NCBI GenBank assembly: GCA_009996615.1 | Contig: JAACZU010000002.1 | Span: 18,044 to 82,043 of the forward strand | Length of the DNA: 64,000 nucleotides | Direction of reading: 5' to 3' | Source: Rhodanobacteraceae bacterium | Lineage (GTDB): Bacteria; Pseudomonadota; Gammaproteobacteria; Xanthomonadales; Rhodanobacteraceae | Shown: positions 33,405-42,801 of the stretch, piece after piece | Position numbering within the stretch: position 1 is the stretch's first letter | Layout: each line of letters begins with the position of its first letter | Program-made: the position numbers and the translations under genes | Notes under the pieces: model-generated | The model's input: only the letters and a program-made list of their open reading frames with translations | The model's database searches: none | What the model was told of the DNA's origin: nothing

Positions 33405-34328
33405 CTACGGCCACTCCGACGGCGGCCGCTCGATCGCGGCGCGGTCCCAGTGCGCCAGCTCGGCACACGCCTCATAGGTCGACTGCAGGAACTCGAGCAG
33501 CATCCGGTCCGGCTCGGCCGCAGCGCGCACGGCCTCGTACGGCAGCAGGAATTCGCGCATCCGCGCATCGTAGGCCGAGGCCGCCGGGCGCACCGGATGC
33601 GCGGCGAAGCCGGGCGGCTCCGGATACGCATAGGCGTAGAACACCGGCTCGGCGACCGCGCCGCCGCCGGGCCAGAAGCCGCAGCTGGCGCACTCGTGCG
33701 AGTAGGCCTCGACCATCACGTAGTCGGGACAGTTCGGCGCGCCGCCCGGATGCCGCGGCGCGCGCCGGCCGCAGAAGCGCGTCGCGGCGAGATCGAAGCT
33801 GCCCCAGAAGAAATGCGCCGGACTCTGCTTGCCCAGGTAACGGCCGCGGAAGCGTTGCAGCACGCGCTCGACCTGCACCAGCACCTGCCAGCAACGTCGC
33901 GCCGCGGCGGCGTCGTAGGCCGCGTGCGTGCGGTCGTCGGCGAACGGAATCGCGGTTTCGATCTCGACCGGCGTCGCCATCAGCCGCGGCACGATGCCGA
34001 GCCGGCGCAGCGCGGCCAGGTAGCGCGCGAAGAACTCGGCCACCGTCATAGGCGCCAGCGCAAACGCTTCCGCGCACCCATCGCTGGCCTGGATCGACAG
34101 CCGGTGCTCGATGAGATCGAACGCGATCTCGAAACTGCGCGTGCCGCACGGCGCCGCCGAAGTCGAAAGCCCGCGCGGCGTCACGTACAGCGTGACCTGC
34201 CACCAGTGGTTCTGCATCGGCGCGAACGCGAGCCGCGTCTTGCCGACGATCTGCGTCCACATGTGCAGCGTGGCGTAGGTGTCGCGCCACTCGGCCAGCG
34301 GCAACGGGGGCCAGGGCGAGGCGTTCAT
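33405..34328 (-). CDS. DUF5996 family protein
   Basis: 307 residues, the normal length. Recognised from WPPLPLAEWRDTYATLHMWTQIVGK at the start, FDLIEHRLSI, and PAHFFWGSFDLAATRFCGR plus DYVMVEAYSHECASCGFWPGG later. Function is unknown; the conserved His/Cys/Glu residues in the last two segments suggest a metal site. It overlaps the UBP zinc-finger gene upstream by four bases (ATGA), so the two are coupled. No signal peptide or membrane span. Confidence 0.85.
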   Translation of the reverse strand: MNASPWPPLPLAEWRDTYATLHMWTQIVGKTRLAFAPMQNHWWQVTLYVTPRGLSTSAAPCGTRSFEIAFDLIEHRLSIQASDGCAEAFALAPMTVAEFFARYLAALRRLGIVPRLMATPVEIETAIPFADDRTHAAYDAAAARRCWQVLVQVERVLQRFRGRYLGKQSPAHFFWGSFDLAATRFCGRRAPRHPGGAPNCPDYVMVEAYSHECASCGFWPGGGAVAEPVFYAYAYPEPPGFAAHPVRPAASAYDARMREFLLPYEAVRAAAEPDRMLLEFLQSTYEACAELAHWDRAAIERPPSEWP

Positions 34329-34606
34329 CGCGGCCGCGGCGCCGGTTCCAGCATCAGCTCATCGACGTAGCACCAGCCCCAGTCCTCGCCCGGCTCGAAG
34401 CTGCGGATCAGCGGATGTTGCGTGTGGTGAAAATGCCTGGTCGCGTGCTTGCCCGGCGAGCTGTCGCAGCAGCCGACGTGGCCGCAGGTCAGGCACAGCC
34501 GCAGGTGCACCCAGCGCGCGCCGGTCTTCAGGCATTCCTCGCAGCCGGCCGGCGTGCGTGGGGGCACGTCGCGGACTTGGTCGAGGTGCTGGCACGGCGT
34601 AGGCAT
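34325..34606 (-). CDS. UBP-type zinc-finger protein
   Basis: 93 residues that form one UBP zinc finger: C in PTPCQHL, CEECLKTG, LCLTCGHVGCCD, and His residues in KHATRHFHHTQHPLIRSFEPGEDWGWCY. In eukaryotes this finger binds the ubiquitin tail; bacterial single-domain forms have no known role. ATG 34606 is used because the longer frame adds an unrelated stretch. It ends overlapping the DUF5996 start by four bases. Confidence 0.87.
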   Translation of the reverse strand: MPTPCQHLDQVRDVPPRTPAGCEECLKTGARWVHLRLCLTCGHVGCCDSSPGKHATRHFHHTQHPLIRSFEPGEDWGWCYVDELMLEPAPRPR

Positions 34607-34754
34607 GGTGTGCCTCGCGCGGGGTGACGAAGGATTGTAGTACCAACCATTGCGTCTGTGCCGCCAAGTCACCGATGCGTGCAGTCGCTGTTCCGATCAG
34701 AGGTGGACATTCAAAAGTGCACTCTGACCGGGCCTCTGCCCCTGGTTTCTAGGC

Positions 34755-36374
34755 TTAGTCGGTCCACCCAGTGAGGTGACCGGCGACGCTGTGAATCGCA
34801 TTCGCGCGAGCCTCAAGGAACAACTTGTAGTCGTCCTTCAACGCCGCCTCGACGGCGGCGTCGTCAATGAGGTTACTTGCAAGCCACTTTTTAGCGTTGT
34901 CGCCGTGGTCATGCAGAAGCTTCCTGAAGTAAGCCGACGGTGCTTGATCGCTAATCTGCTTGTTACTGGACGACGTCAGATATGCCATGTTGGCCAGAGG
35001 AGACGCTTGCGCGGAACTGATGCCACGCGCCTTCAGGAATGCCTGAGGGAAGATGTGGTGAAACTCCTTGGAGTTCTGCCAAGCAAGCGACTTGGACACG
35101 TCGATCTTTTGGCCCGTCAGGAAATCCAGCGGAGTCTGATAAGCCAGAATGAGTGCTAGGATTTTTGAATGCGCGTTGTCCGTCCGAAACTGACGACCGG
35201 CCCAGATCTGGTGGTGAGCCGGAGCCACTTGGACGTCGATGGTCGGCTTCTTCCCATCAGCGAAATCACTGACCGCAGCAAGGTCCGAAGCCATCATGCC
35301 AGTATTCCACCCGCTGAAATATCCGGAAATGCCGGTCCGCCAGAACCAACGCTCAATCTCGGTCCACTGAACACCTGAAGGCGTAGGCAGCCTGCGGAGA
35401 ATCTCCGCTAGCACCACGATTTGGTTCGTGTACGGCACTACGGCAGCGGACGGGGCCCCGATGTGTGTGGCAAGGAAGTCGACGGCCCTACGCAGACCTT
35501 GCTCGGTTTGTGCAGTCGCGGCCTTGAGGGCCTCCACAGAAGCATGACGTAGGTCGTCAATGCTTTCTGCGCTGAATTGACCTCCGTTTGCAACAGAAAC
35601 ATTACGGAGGATTGCCTTTCGGTCGAGCGACTCGAAGGACTTTCCTGAGAGAGCTTCGCGAATCGCATCAATCGAATCCACGAGATCAAACTCGGGACTC
35701 CATGTCGCTGCTCGCATCAGGTCGACGATTGTGAGACGAGTGCCGGTGCTGTTGATTCTCTCGAAGATGGGCGCCACGTCTGAAAGAGACATGTCTCCGA
35801 GTGTAACTGTCGCAACCTTGTAGTCCTTGAAGCGGTTGAAGAGCTCCTTGGCGCTTTCCTGTAGCGCCTCGTCCTTCAGAGCAGCGACATGACCGAAGAA
35901 GGCCGATGGGTCGGGGATCTTGTTCAACCGCATAAAGTGAAGTGGCGGCTCCTCGACGGAATCAAGGTGTTGGAAAGTCTTGCTACGAAGGTCGTATGCA
36001 ATGTTCCAAGGACTGTCCGGATTCCTGCCGTTCCAATACAGCGCCCCGCAGATCGACGACAGACGCTGCTGCCCATCGAGCAAATAATTGACCGGGTAAT
36101 CCGGCTTTGGAAGAGCAATTTCAAGATCGCCGATCTTGCTCTCGCTTCGAAGCTCCTGGCGACTCTGCCAAAGCAGTACGCTGCCTATGGGGTAGTTTCG
36201 GGCGACAGAATCGAGCAGGCTAATGATCTGTGCGCGTTCCCAGACGAACTCTCGTTGAAATTTAGGCAGGTAGATGTCGCCATTGAGAATACGCTTCGCC
36301 AGATCGTCGATGCGATCAACGGAAGGCTGAGGGTCTTTGATTGGCTTCGGGTTCGTCGGGCTCTCGATGCTCAT
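34755..36374 (-). CDS. DUF262 protein with C-terminal HNH-type (DUF1524-like) motif, GmrSD-related
   Basis: 539 residues. The N-terminal DUF262 domain has LPKFQREFVWERAQIISLLDS and the signature LLDGQQRLSS, a nucleotide-sensing/ParB-like site. Near residue 440 lies KEFHHIFPQAFL followed by NMAYLTSSSNKQISDQAP, the His-His-x-Phe-Pro and Asn pattern of the DUF1524 HNH nuclease. In GmrSD these two activities form a type IV restriction enzyme against modified phage DNA; here both are in one chain. The gene is clearly lower in GC than its surroundings and lies beside a tRNA gene, signs of transfer. Defence function is inference from family. Confidence 0.85.
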   Translation of the reverse strand: MSIESPTNPKPIKDPQPSVDRIDDLAKRILNGDIYLPKFQREFVWERAQIISLLDSVARNYPIGSVLLWQSRQELRSESKIGDLEIALPKPDYPVNYLLDGQQRLSSICGALYWNGRNPDSPWNIAYDLRSKTFQHLDSVEEPPLHFMRLNKIPDPSAFFGHVAALKDEALQESAKELFNRFKDYKVATVTLGDMSLSDVAPIFERINSTGTRLTIVDLMRAATWSPEFDLVDSIDAIREALSGKSFESLDRKAILRNVSVANGGQFSAESIDDLRHASVEALKAATAQTEQGLRRAVDFLATHIGAPSAAVVPYTNQIVVLAEILRRLPTPSGVQWTEIERWFWRTGISGYFSGWNTGMMASDLAAVSDFADGKKPTIDVQVAPAHHQIWAGRQFRTDNAHSKILALILAYQTPLDFLTGQKIDVSKSLAWQNSKEFHHIFPQAFLKARGISSAQASPLANMAYLTSSSNKQISDQAPSAYFRKLLHDHGDNAKKWLASNLIDDAAVEAALKDDYKLFLEARANAIHSVAGHLTGWTD

Positions 36375-36604
36375 GCAGCGTCATTCCTTGAGGTTTAACA
36401 AACGATACCGTGGAAACGCAAAGCCCTCAACGAAAGTTGAACGCTGTGGCCGAGACAGGCCTATTACGGCAATCTATTTTCTCGCGCCTGCAAGCTCTAA
36501 ATGGTTGAGTGCAGAAAGTCTTTTTCCTCTCTAGATGAGAAGCGACTTATTGTGAAGCTGCTCTTCCTCCCCCGACGCCCCGAAGCGTCAGTGATGCAAA
36601 AGAA

Positions 36605-36677
36605 TGGGCCCGCTCGGATTCGAACCGAGGACCAAGGGATTATGAGTCCCCTGCACTAACCGCTGTGCTACAGGCCC
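36605..36677 (-). tRNA. tRNA-Ile2 (anticodon CAU, lysidine type)
   Basis: A 73-base cloverleaf without encoded CCA. The acceptor stem GGGCCTG/CGGGCCC has one G-T pair, the D-loop has AGCGGTTAGT, the anticodon loop is CTCATAA (CAU) and the T-arm CTCGGTTCGAATCCGAG. CAU can be Met or Ile2; GACTCATAATC followed by CTTGGTC matches E. coli tRNA-Ile2 better than elongator Met. If so C34 would be turned to lysidine by TilS to read AUA. It follows rpoD on the same strand. Confidence 0.88.
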
Positions 36678-36868
36678 GCATCGCAAGTACGGCAGTCTAA
36701 CCGGCGCGTGCGCAAACGAAAACGCTCGCTGACGCGGGATGGGCGCCGGTCGGCGTCGACTAGCAAGAGCGCCCCCTTCCGGCCTGCCGGCCACCTTCCC
36801 CCGCTGCGCGGGGGCAGGGACAGCAGGCGGCGCCAGAATCCGGTCGGCTACGGTCCAACGATCCAAAC

Positions 36869-36894
36869 GAAAACGCCCGCTTGCGCGGGCGTTT
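36869..36894 (-). terminator. Intrinsic terminator of rpoD
   Basis: AAACGCCCGC and GCGGGCGTTT pair over TTGC; read leftward the stem is followed by TTTTCGTTTGG. It begins 23 bp past the rpoD stop. The remaining gap to the tRNA (to 36677) also has a CCCCCGC/GCGGGGG palindrome near 36805 and no gene. Confidence 0.85.
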
Positions 36895-36916
36895 CCGGTT
36901 CCGATTGCAGCGTCGC

Positions 36917-38764
<1,848 letters not shown>

Positions 38765-38884
38765 GTGAGGTTTTCCGGGGCGTGGTATTGCGAAGGATGG
38801 AAGTATAGGAGCCGCGTCAAGGGCGACCCAAAGCATTGATGCCCATGCGTTTTCCGTCGCGGGCGGAGCGCGGCCAGCGCGCGC

Positions 38885-39325
38885 TCACTGCACCTGGAGC
38901 CAGAACGTGACCGGCCCGTCGTTGGTGAGGCGAACCCTCATATGGGCACCGAAGCGGCCTGTTTCCACCCCCGCATGCGCCGCGCGCGCCAGTTCCACCA
39001 GGCGGTTGAACCAGCGTTCGGCCTCGGCCGGCGCGGCGGCGGTCGAAAAGCCCGGCCGCGTGCCCGAGCGCGTGTCGGCGGCGAGCGTGAACTGCGATAC
39101 CAGCAGCAGGCCGCCGCCGGTGTCGGCCAGCGAGCGGTTCATGCGGCCCTGCGCGTCGGCGAACACGCGGTAGGTCAGCATGCGCTCGAGCAGGCGGCGC
39201 GCCTGCGCCTCGCCGTCGCCGGGCTGCACCGCGACCAGTGCGAGCAGGCCGGGGCCGATCGCGCCGACCGTCTCGGTGCCGACGTCGACGGCGGCTTCGC
39301 TGACACGCTGGATCAGGGCGATCAT
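38885..39325 (-). CDS. dtd: D-aminoacyl-tRNA deacylase Dtd
   Basis: 146 residues. Dtd hydrolyses D-amino acids (and glycine on tRNA-Ala) from mischarged tRNAs. It shows [15 protein letters not shown] at the start, the catalytic [18 protein letters not shown] and the cross-subunit [10 protein letters not shown] with the Gly-cisPro motif. ATG 39325 is the conserved start. It lies upstream of rpoD on the same strand (120-bp gap) and diverges from the acyltransferase gene. Confidence 0.95.
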   Translation of the reverse strand: MIALIQRVSEAAVDVGTETVGAIGPGLLALVAVQPGDGEAQARRLLERMLTYRVFADAQGRMNRSLADTGGGLLLVSQFTLAADTRSGTRPGFSTAAAPAEAERWFNRLVELARAAHAGVETGRFGAHMRVRLTNDGPVTFWLQVQ

Positions 39326-39405
39326 GGCAGGCTCCTGGGCACGGCGGCGCATCCTCGCCGCCACGCCGCGGCACGGTCAATCGGCCCGCTACAATCCGCG
39401 CGGTC

Positions 39406-40323
39406 ATGAATCCGGCTCCCATCGATGCCCCCCGCCTGTCCGGTCCCGCCGTGGCGCTGTACGCGCTGCTGCGCCTGGCCGGCCGCCTGCCGCTGCGCGT
39501 GCTGCACGGCCTCGGCGCGCTGGCGGGGCGGCTGCTGTGGCTGCTCCACGGCAGCGCGCGCCGGCGCGTCGAGCGCAACCTCTCGCTGGTACTTACGCAA
39601 GACAGTCCCGAAAGCCGTCACGCGCTCGCGCGCGCGGCGCTGGCCGAGAGCGGCAAGACGTTGACCGAGATCGCGCGCATCTGGGGCAACCCGCCCGCGG
39701 CCGCGCTCGGCCTGGTGCGCGAGGTGCGCGGCGCGGAGCTGTTCGAGACGGCGCTGGCGCGCGGCCACGGCCTGATCGTCGCCGCGCCGCACCTGGGCTG
39801 CTGGGAGGTGCTGAACTACTGGCTGGCCGCGCGCACGCCGCTGGCGATCCTGTACCGGCCGCCGCGGGTGGCCTTCCTCGAACCGCTGCTGCGGCGCGCG
39901 CGTGGCGCGCTGCCGGTCGAGCAGGTTCGCGCCGAGGGCGCCGGCGTGCGCACGCTGTACAAGCGCCTGGCCGCCGGCGGCGTGGTCGGCATCCTGCCGG
40001 ACCAGAAGCCGCGCCAGGGCGAGGGCGTGGACGCGCCGTTCTTCGGCGCGCCGGCCGCGACGATGGTGCTGCTGCCGCGCCTGGCCCAGCGCACCGGCGC
40101 GACCGTGCTGTTCGCGTTCGCCGAACGGCTGCCGCGCGGCGCCGGCTACCGCCTGCACTTCCTGCCGGCGCCGGCGCAGATCGCCGATGCCGACACCGCG
40201 CTCGCCTGCGCTGCGCTGAACCGCGGCGTCGAGGACTGCGTGCGGCGCGCGTTCACGCAGTACCAGTGGCACTACAAGCGCTATTCCAGCGACGCGCGCA
40301 ACCCCTACGCACAGGCGGACTGA
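39406..40323 (+). CDS. Lipid A biosynthesis lauroyl/myristoyl acyltransferase (LpxL/HtrB family)
   Basis: 305 residues, typical for LpxL/LpxM. An N-terminal membrane anchor (about 15-50) is followed by the acyltransferase motif APHLGCWE (HxxxxE/D), RPPRVAFLEPLLRRAR, VGILPDQKPRQGEGVDAPFFG and the C-terminal YQWHYKRYSSD seen in the family. These enzymes add secondary acyl chains to Kdo2-lipid IVA on the inner face of the inner membrane. Whether it is the LpxL or the LpxM step cannot be decided. ATG 39406 is 80 bases from the divergent dtd start. Confidence 0.9.
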   Translation: MNPAPIDAPRLSGPAVALYALLRLAGRLPLRVLHGLGALAGRLLWLLHGSARRRVERNLSLVLTQDSPESRHALARAALAESGKTLTEIARIWGNPPAAALGLVREVRGAELFETALARGHGLIVAAPHLGCWEVLNYWLAARTPLAILYRPPRVAFLEPLLRRARGALPVEQVRAEGAGVRTLYKRLAAGGVVGILPDQKPRQGEGVDAPFFGAPAATMVLLPRLAQRTGATVLFAFAERLPRGAGYRLHFLPAPAQIADADTALACAALNRGVEDCVRRAFTQYQWHYKRYSSDARNPYAQAD

Positions 40324-40325
40324 CC

Positions 40326-40362
40326 CCCCGTTCGCGGGGTACGGCCGCGGCTCGCCGCGGCC
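40326..40362 (+). terminator. Two adjacent hairpins after the acyltransferase gene
   Basis: CCCCG-TTCG-CGGGG (40326-40339) and GGCCGCGG-CTCG-CCGCGGCC (40343-40362) follow the stop within 40 bases. No T-run follows; a role in termination or RNA 3' stability is likely by place only. Confidence 0.5.
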
Positions 40363-40528
40363 TAGCATGCCTGCACACACACGGTCGGCATCGCAGGATC
40401 GCCGCGCCGGCATGGGGGGAGGAAACGGCAGGCTCCGCGGTTGCGCGCGGCCGTGCGTGCCCGTCCATGCGGCCGCGCTCCCGCCCCCGATCGGCCGTGC
40501 CGATTCCCGAGACAGCGGAGCCCCATCC

Positions 40529-41362
40529 ATGATTCGCCCTCGCCTGACCCGCCGGCTGCCGCTCGGCATCCTGGCGCTTGCCCTCGCCACCGTTTCCGCC
40601 GACGCGCTGGCGATCTTCCAGAACGGCGGCTTCGAACAGAACAGCTACGCCGGCTGGACGCTCGGCGGCGGCACCAACCCCGGCCTGTCCGGCAGCCAGC
40701 CGTTCACCGGCGCCAGCGTGCAGATCCTGCCCGGTGCGGCCGGACCGGCCGCGATCGTCGGCGCCATCAGCGATCCGCGCGCCCCCGGCATCGTGCTGCC
40801 GCGCACCGGCCAGCACACGGCGCGCCTGAACGACGAAGGCGGCGGCGCGCTGGTGACCACGCTGCGCCAGGTCGACACGGTGACCAGCGCCGACATCGAT
40901 CCGACCGACGGCCTGCCGCACATCCGCTTCGCGTTCGCGCCGGTGCTGGACGACCCCAACCATGCGCCGCAGGAGCAGCCGTACTTCTTCGTCTCGGTCA
41001 AGAACCTGGCCGACAACAGCGTGCTGTTCGAGCAGTTCGCCTACTCGGGCCAGCCGGGCGTGAACTTCCAGTCCGGCAGCGGCAGCTGGAAGTACCTGCC
41101 GTTCCAGGACGTCGACGCGGTGCTGCCGCTCAGCGCGGTCGGCCAGCAGATCGAGCTGACGGTCGTGGCGGCCGATTGCGCGCTCGGCGGGCACGGCGGC
41201 TACGTCTACGTCGACGGCTTCGGCTCCGCGCAGGTGCCGCCGCCGGGCGGCGGTGGCGGACAGACCGAATACCACCCGGTGCCGGCCCTCGACGGCCACG
41301 GCCTGGCGCTGCTCGCGCTGCTGGTCGGCCTGGTCGGCTGGGTCGCGGCGCGGCCGCGCTGA
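40529..41362 (+). CDS. Secreted protein with IPTL/PEP-CTERM-like sorting tail
   Basis: 277 residues: a signal peptide (about 1-28, SADALA-I), a mature domain beginning FQNGGFEQNSYAGWTLGG (a carbohydrate-binding-like jelly-roll opening), and a C-terminal tail VPALDGHGLALLALLVGLVGW followed by AARPR. That tail (Pro motif, hydrophobic helix, Arg end) is the layout of IPTL/PEP-CTERM sorting signals cleaved by exosortase-like enzymes. A Gly/Pro spacer (PPPGGGGG) sits before it. ATG 40529 has GCGGAG upstream. Function unknown; surface display is inferred. Confidence 0.78.
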   Translation: MIRPRLTRRLPLGILALALATVSADALAIFQNGGFEQNSYAGWTLGGGTNPGLSGSQPFTGASVQILPGAAGPAAIVGAISDPRAPGIVLPRTGQHTARLNDEGGGALVTTLRQVDTVTSADIDPTDGLPHIRFAFAPVLDDPNHAPQEQPYFFVSVKNLADNSVLFEQFAYSGQPGVNFQSGSGSWKYLPFQDVDAVLPLSAVGQQIELTVVAADCALGGHGGYVYVDGFGSAQVPPPGGGGGQTEYHPVPALDGHGLALLALLVGLVGWVAARPR

Positions 41363-41446
41363 CCGGCAATCCGTTCAACGCGCACCCTGCGGCAAGGACC
41401 CCGTCTCGACGACCCGGCCACGGAAGGCCTTTCTCCCCGTACCGCC

Positions 41447-42082
41447 CTACGGCGCGACCAGCCCGCGGCGCATCGCTTCCAGCGTCGCCTCCGCGCGCGT
41501 GCCGACGCTGAGCTTGCGGTAGATGTCCTTCAAGTAGCCAGCCACGGTGTGGCGCGACAGGCCGAGCAGGTCGGCCGCCTCGGCAACGCTCAGGCCCTTG
41601 GCGATCAGGCGCAGCACCTCGGTCTCGCGCGCGGTCAGCGCGACCTCGGCCGGCGCGGCCGCCGGCGCGTGGAAATGCTGCAGCAGGCGCCGCGCGATCG
41701 ACGGCGACAACGGCGGCCGGCCCTCGACGATCCCGGCCAGCATCGCTGCCAGCCACTCCGGCGTCTGGTCCTTCAGCACGTAGCCCTGCGCCCCGGCGTG
41801 CAGCGCAGGAAACAGGTGCGCGTCGTCGTCGAACATCGTCGTGACGATGCAGCAGGTGCCGCGCGGCGCCAGCTCGCGGATCAGGTCCACGCCCGAGCCA
41901 TCCGGCAGGCCGAGGTCGATCAGCGCCAGCGGCGGCGCCGCCGCGCAGCGCGCGCGCGCCTCGGCCAGCGTCGCCGCGCGCTCGACCGCGATGCCGTCGA
42001 ACGCGAGCGCGACCGCCCGCGCGAGCCAGTCCAGGCTCGAGGGCAGGTCGTCCAGCACCAGCGCGCGGGCGAAGCGGCTCAC
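41447..42082 (-). CDS. NarL/LuxR-type response regulator
   Basis: 211 residues. Receiver (about 5-120): the acidic pair is LVLDDLPSS, the phospho-Asp is in LALIDLGLPDGSG and the Lys in YVLKDQ. The LuxR HTH (about 145-205) has LTARETEVLRLIAKGLSVAEAAD and SRHTVAGYLKDIYRKL. The start is GTG 42082, overlapping the histidine-kinase stop by four bases (GTGA). It is the last gene of a three-gene signalling operon and should be phosphorylated by the kinase encoded just upstream. Confidence 0.9.
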   Translation of the reverse strand: MSRFARALVLDDLPSSLDWLARAVALAFDGIAVERAATLAEARARCAAAPPLALIDLGLPDGSGVDLIRELAPRGTCCIVTTMFDDDAHLFPALHAGAQGYVLKDQTPEWLAAMLAGIVEGRPPLSPSIARRLLQHFHAPAAAPAEVALTARETEVLRLIAKGLSVAEAADLLGLSRHTVAGYLKDIYRKLSVGTRAEATLEAMRRGLVAP

Positions 42083-42801
42083 GCGGCGCCCTCGAGCGGT
42101 ACGCTGAGCAGCACCTTGGTGCCGCCGAGCGTGCCCGGCGCCCAGTGGATGTCGCCGGCCAGCTCGGCGGCGCGCTCGCGCATGCTGCGCCGTCCGCCGC
42201 CGGGCGCGGCCGGCGCGACGCCGGCGCCGCTGCCGTCGTCGGTCAGGTCCAGGCACAGATGCTGGCCGGCCAGGCCGGCGCGCACGCGCACGTGGCGTGC
42301 CTGGGCGTGGCGGATGACGTTGCTGACCGCCTCGCGCACGATGCGGTACAGGTGCAGCGCGCGTGCCGGCTCGAGCGGCGTGGCGGGCAGGTCGCCGTGC
42401 TGCTCCCAGGCCAGCGCGATGCCGGCCGCGCCGAGCCGCTGCTGCGCCTCGGCGCGGATGTCGGCGAGCACGTCCTCGAGCGTGCCGGGCGTGCCGCGCG
42501 AGCGCGTGACGACGTCGCGCAGGTCCTGCAGCAGCGCGCGTGCGAGGTCGGCCTGGCGCGGCGATTCGGCGGCGTGGATCATGCCGAGCAGGCGCGCGCC
42601 GAGATCGTCGTGCAGGTCGCTGTAGATCCGCTCGCGCTCGGCCGCGACGGCCTGTGCGGCGGCAAGAGCCGCCTGTTCGGCCAGCCGCGCCGCCGCGCGC
42701 GCGCGTTCGGCGCGCAGCAGGCGCGCGCAGTGCGCGGCGCGCCACGCGGCAGCGGCCGCGAGCAGCAGGCTGGCGCCGAGCAGCAGCGCCGCCGGCGTCA
42801 T
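42079..42801 (-). CDS. NarX-type sensor histidine kinase (HisKA_3)
   Basis: 240 residues, short for a sensor kinase. One N-terminal membrane helix (AALLLGASLLLAAAAAW), a short coiled coil, the phospho-acceptor DLHDDLGARLLG (His about residue 64), then an ATPase domain with REAVSNVIRHAQA (N box) and LTDDGSG (G1). There is no periplasmic sensing domain, so the input probably comes from a partner. ATG 42801 overlaps the Ser/Thr-kinase stop by four bases and its stop overlaps the regulator start, so all three are coupled. Confidence 0.9.
   Translation of the reverse strand: MTPAALLLGASLLLAAAAAWRAAHCARLLRAERARAAARLAEQAALAAAQAVAAERERIYSDLHDDLGARLLGMIHAAESPRQADLARALLQDLRDVVTRSRGTPGTLEDVLADIRAEAQQRLGAAGIALAWEQHGDLPATPLEPARALHLYRIVREAVSNVIRHAQARHVRVRAGLAGQHLCLDLTDDGSGAGVAPAAPGGGRRSMRERAAELAGDIHWAPGTLGGTKVLLSVPLEGAA

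Noticed and set aside
34680..34760. Second att copy (duplicate of the tRNA 3' end) at the far side of the DUF262 islet
   Set aside because: I compared the tRNA 3' segment with the sequence left of the gene and found no convincing match, so site-specific integration is not shown.
36575..36600. GACGC/GCGTC hairpin just after the tRNA as an intrinsic terminator
   Set aside because: The stem is only five pairs and no T-run follows, so support is too weak to list.
36605..36677. tRNA-Met as the identity of the CAU tRNA
   Set aside because: The anticodon alone allows it, but the arm and variable-loop bases fit tRNA-Ile2 better; not fully excluded.
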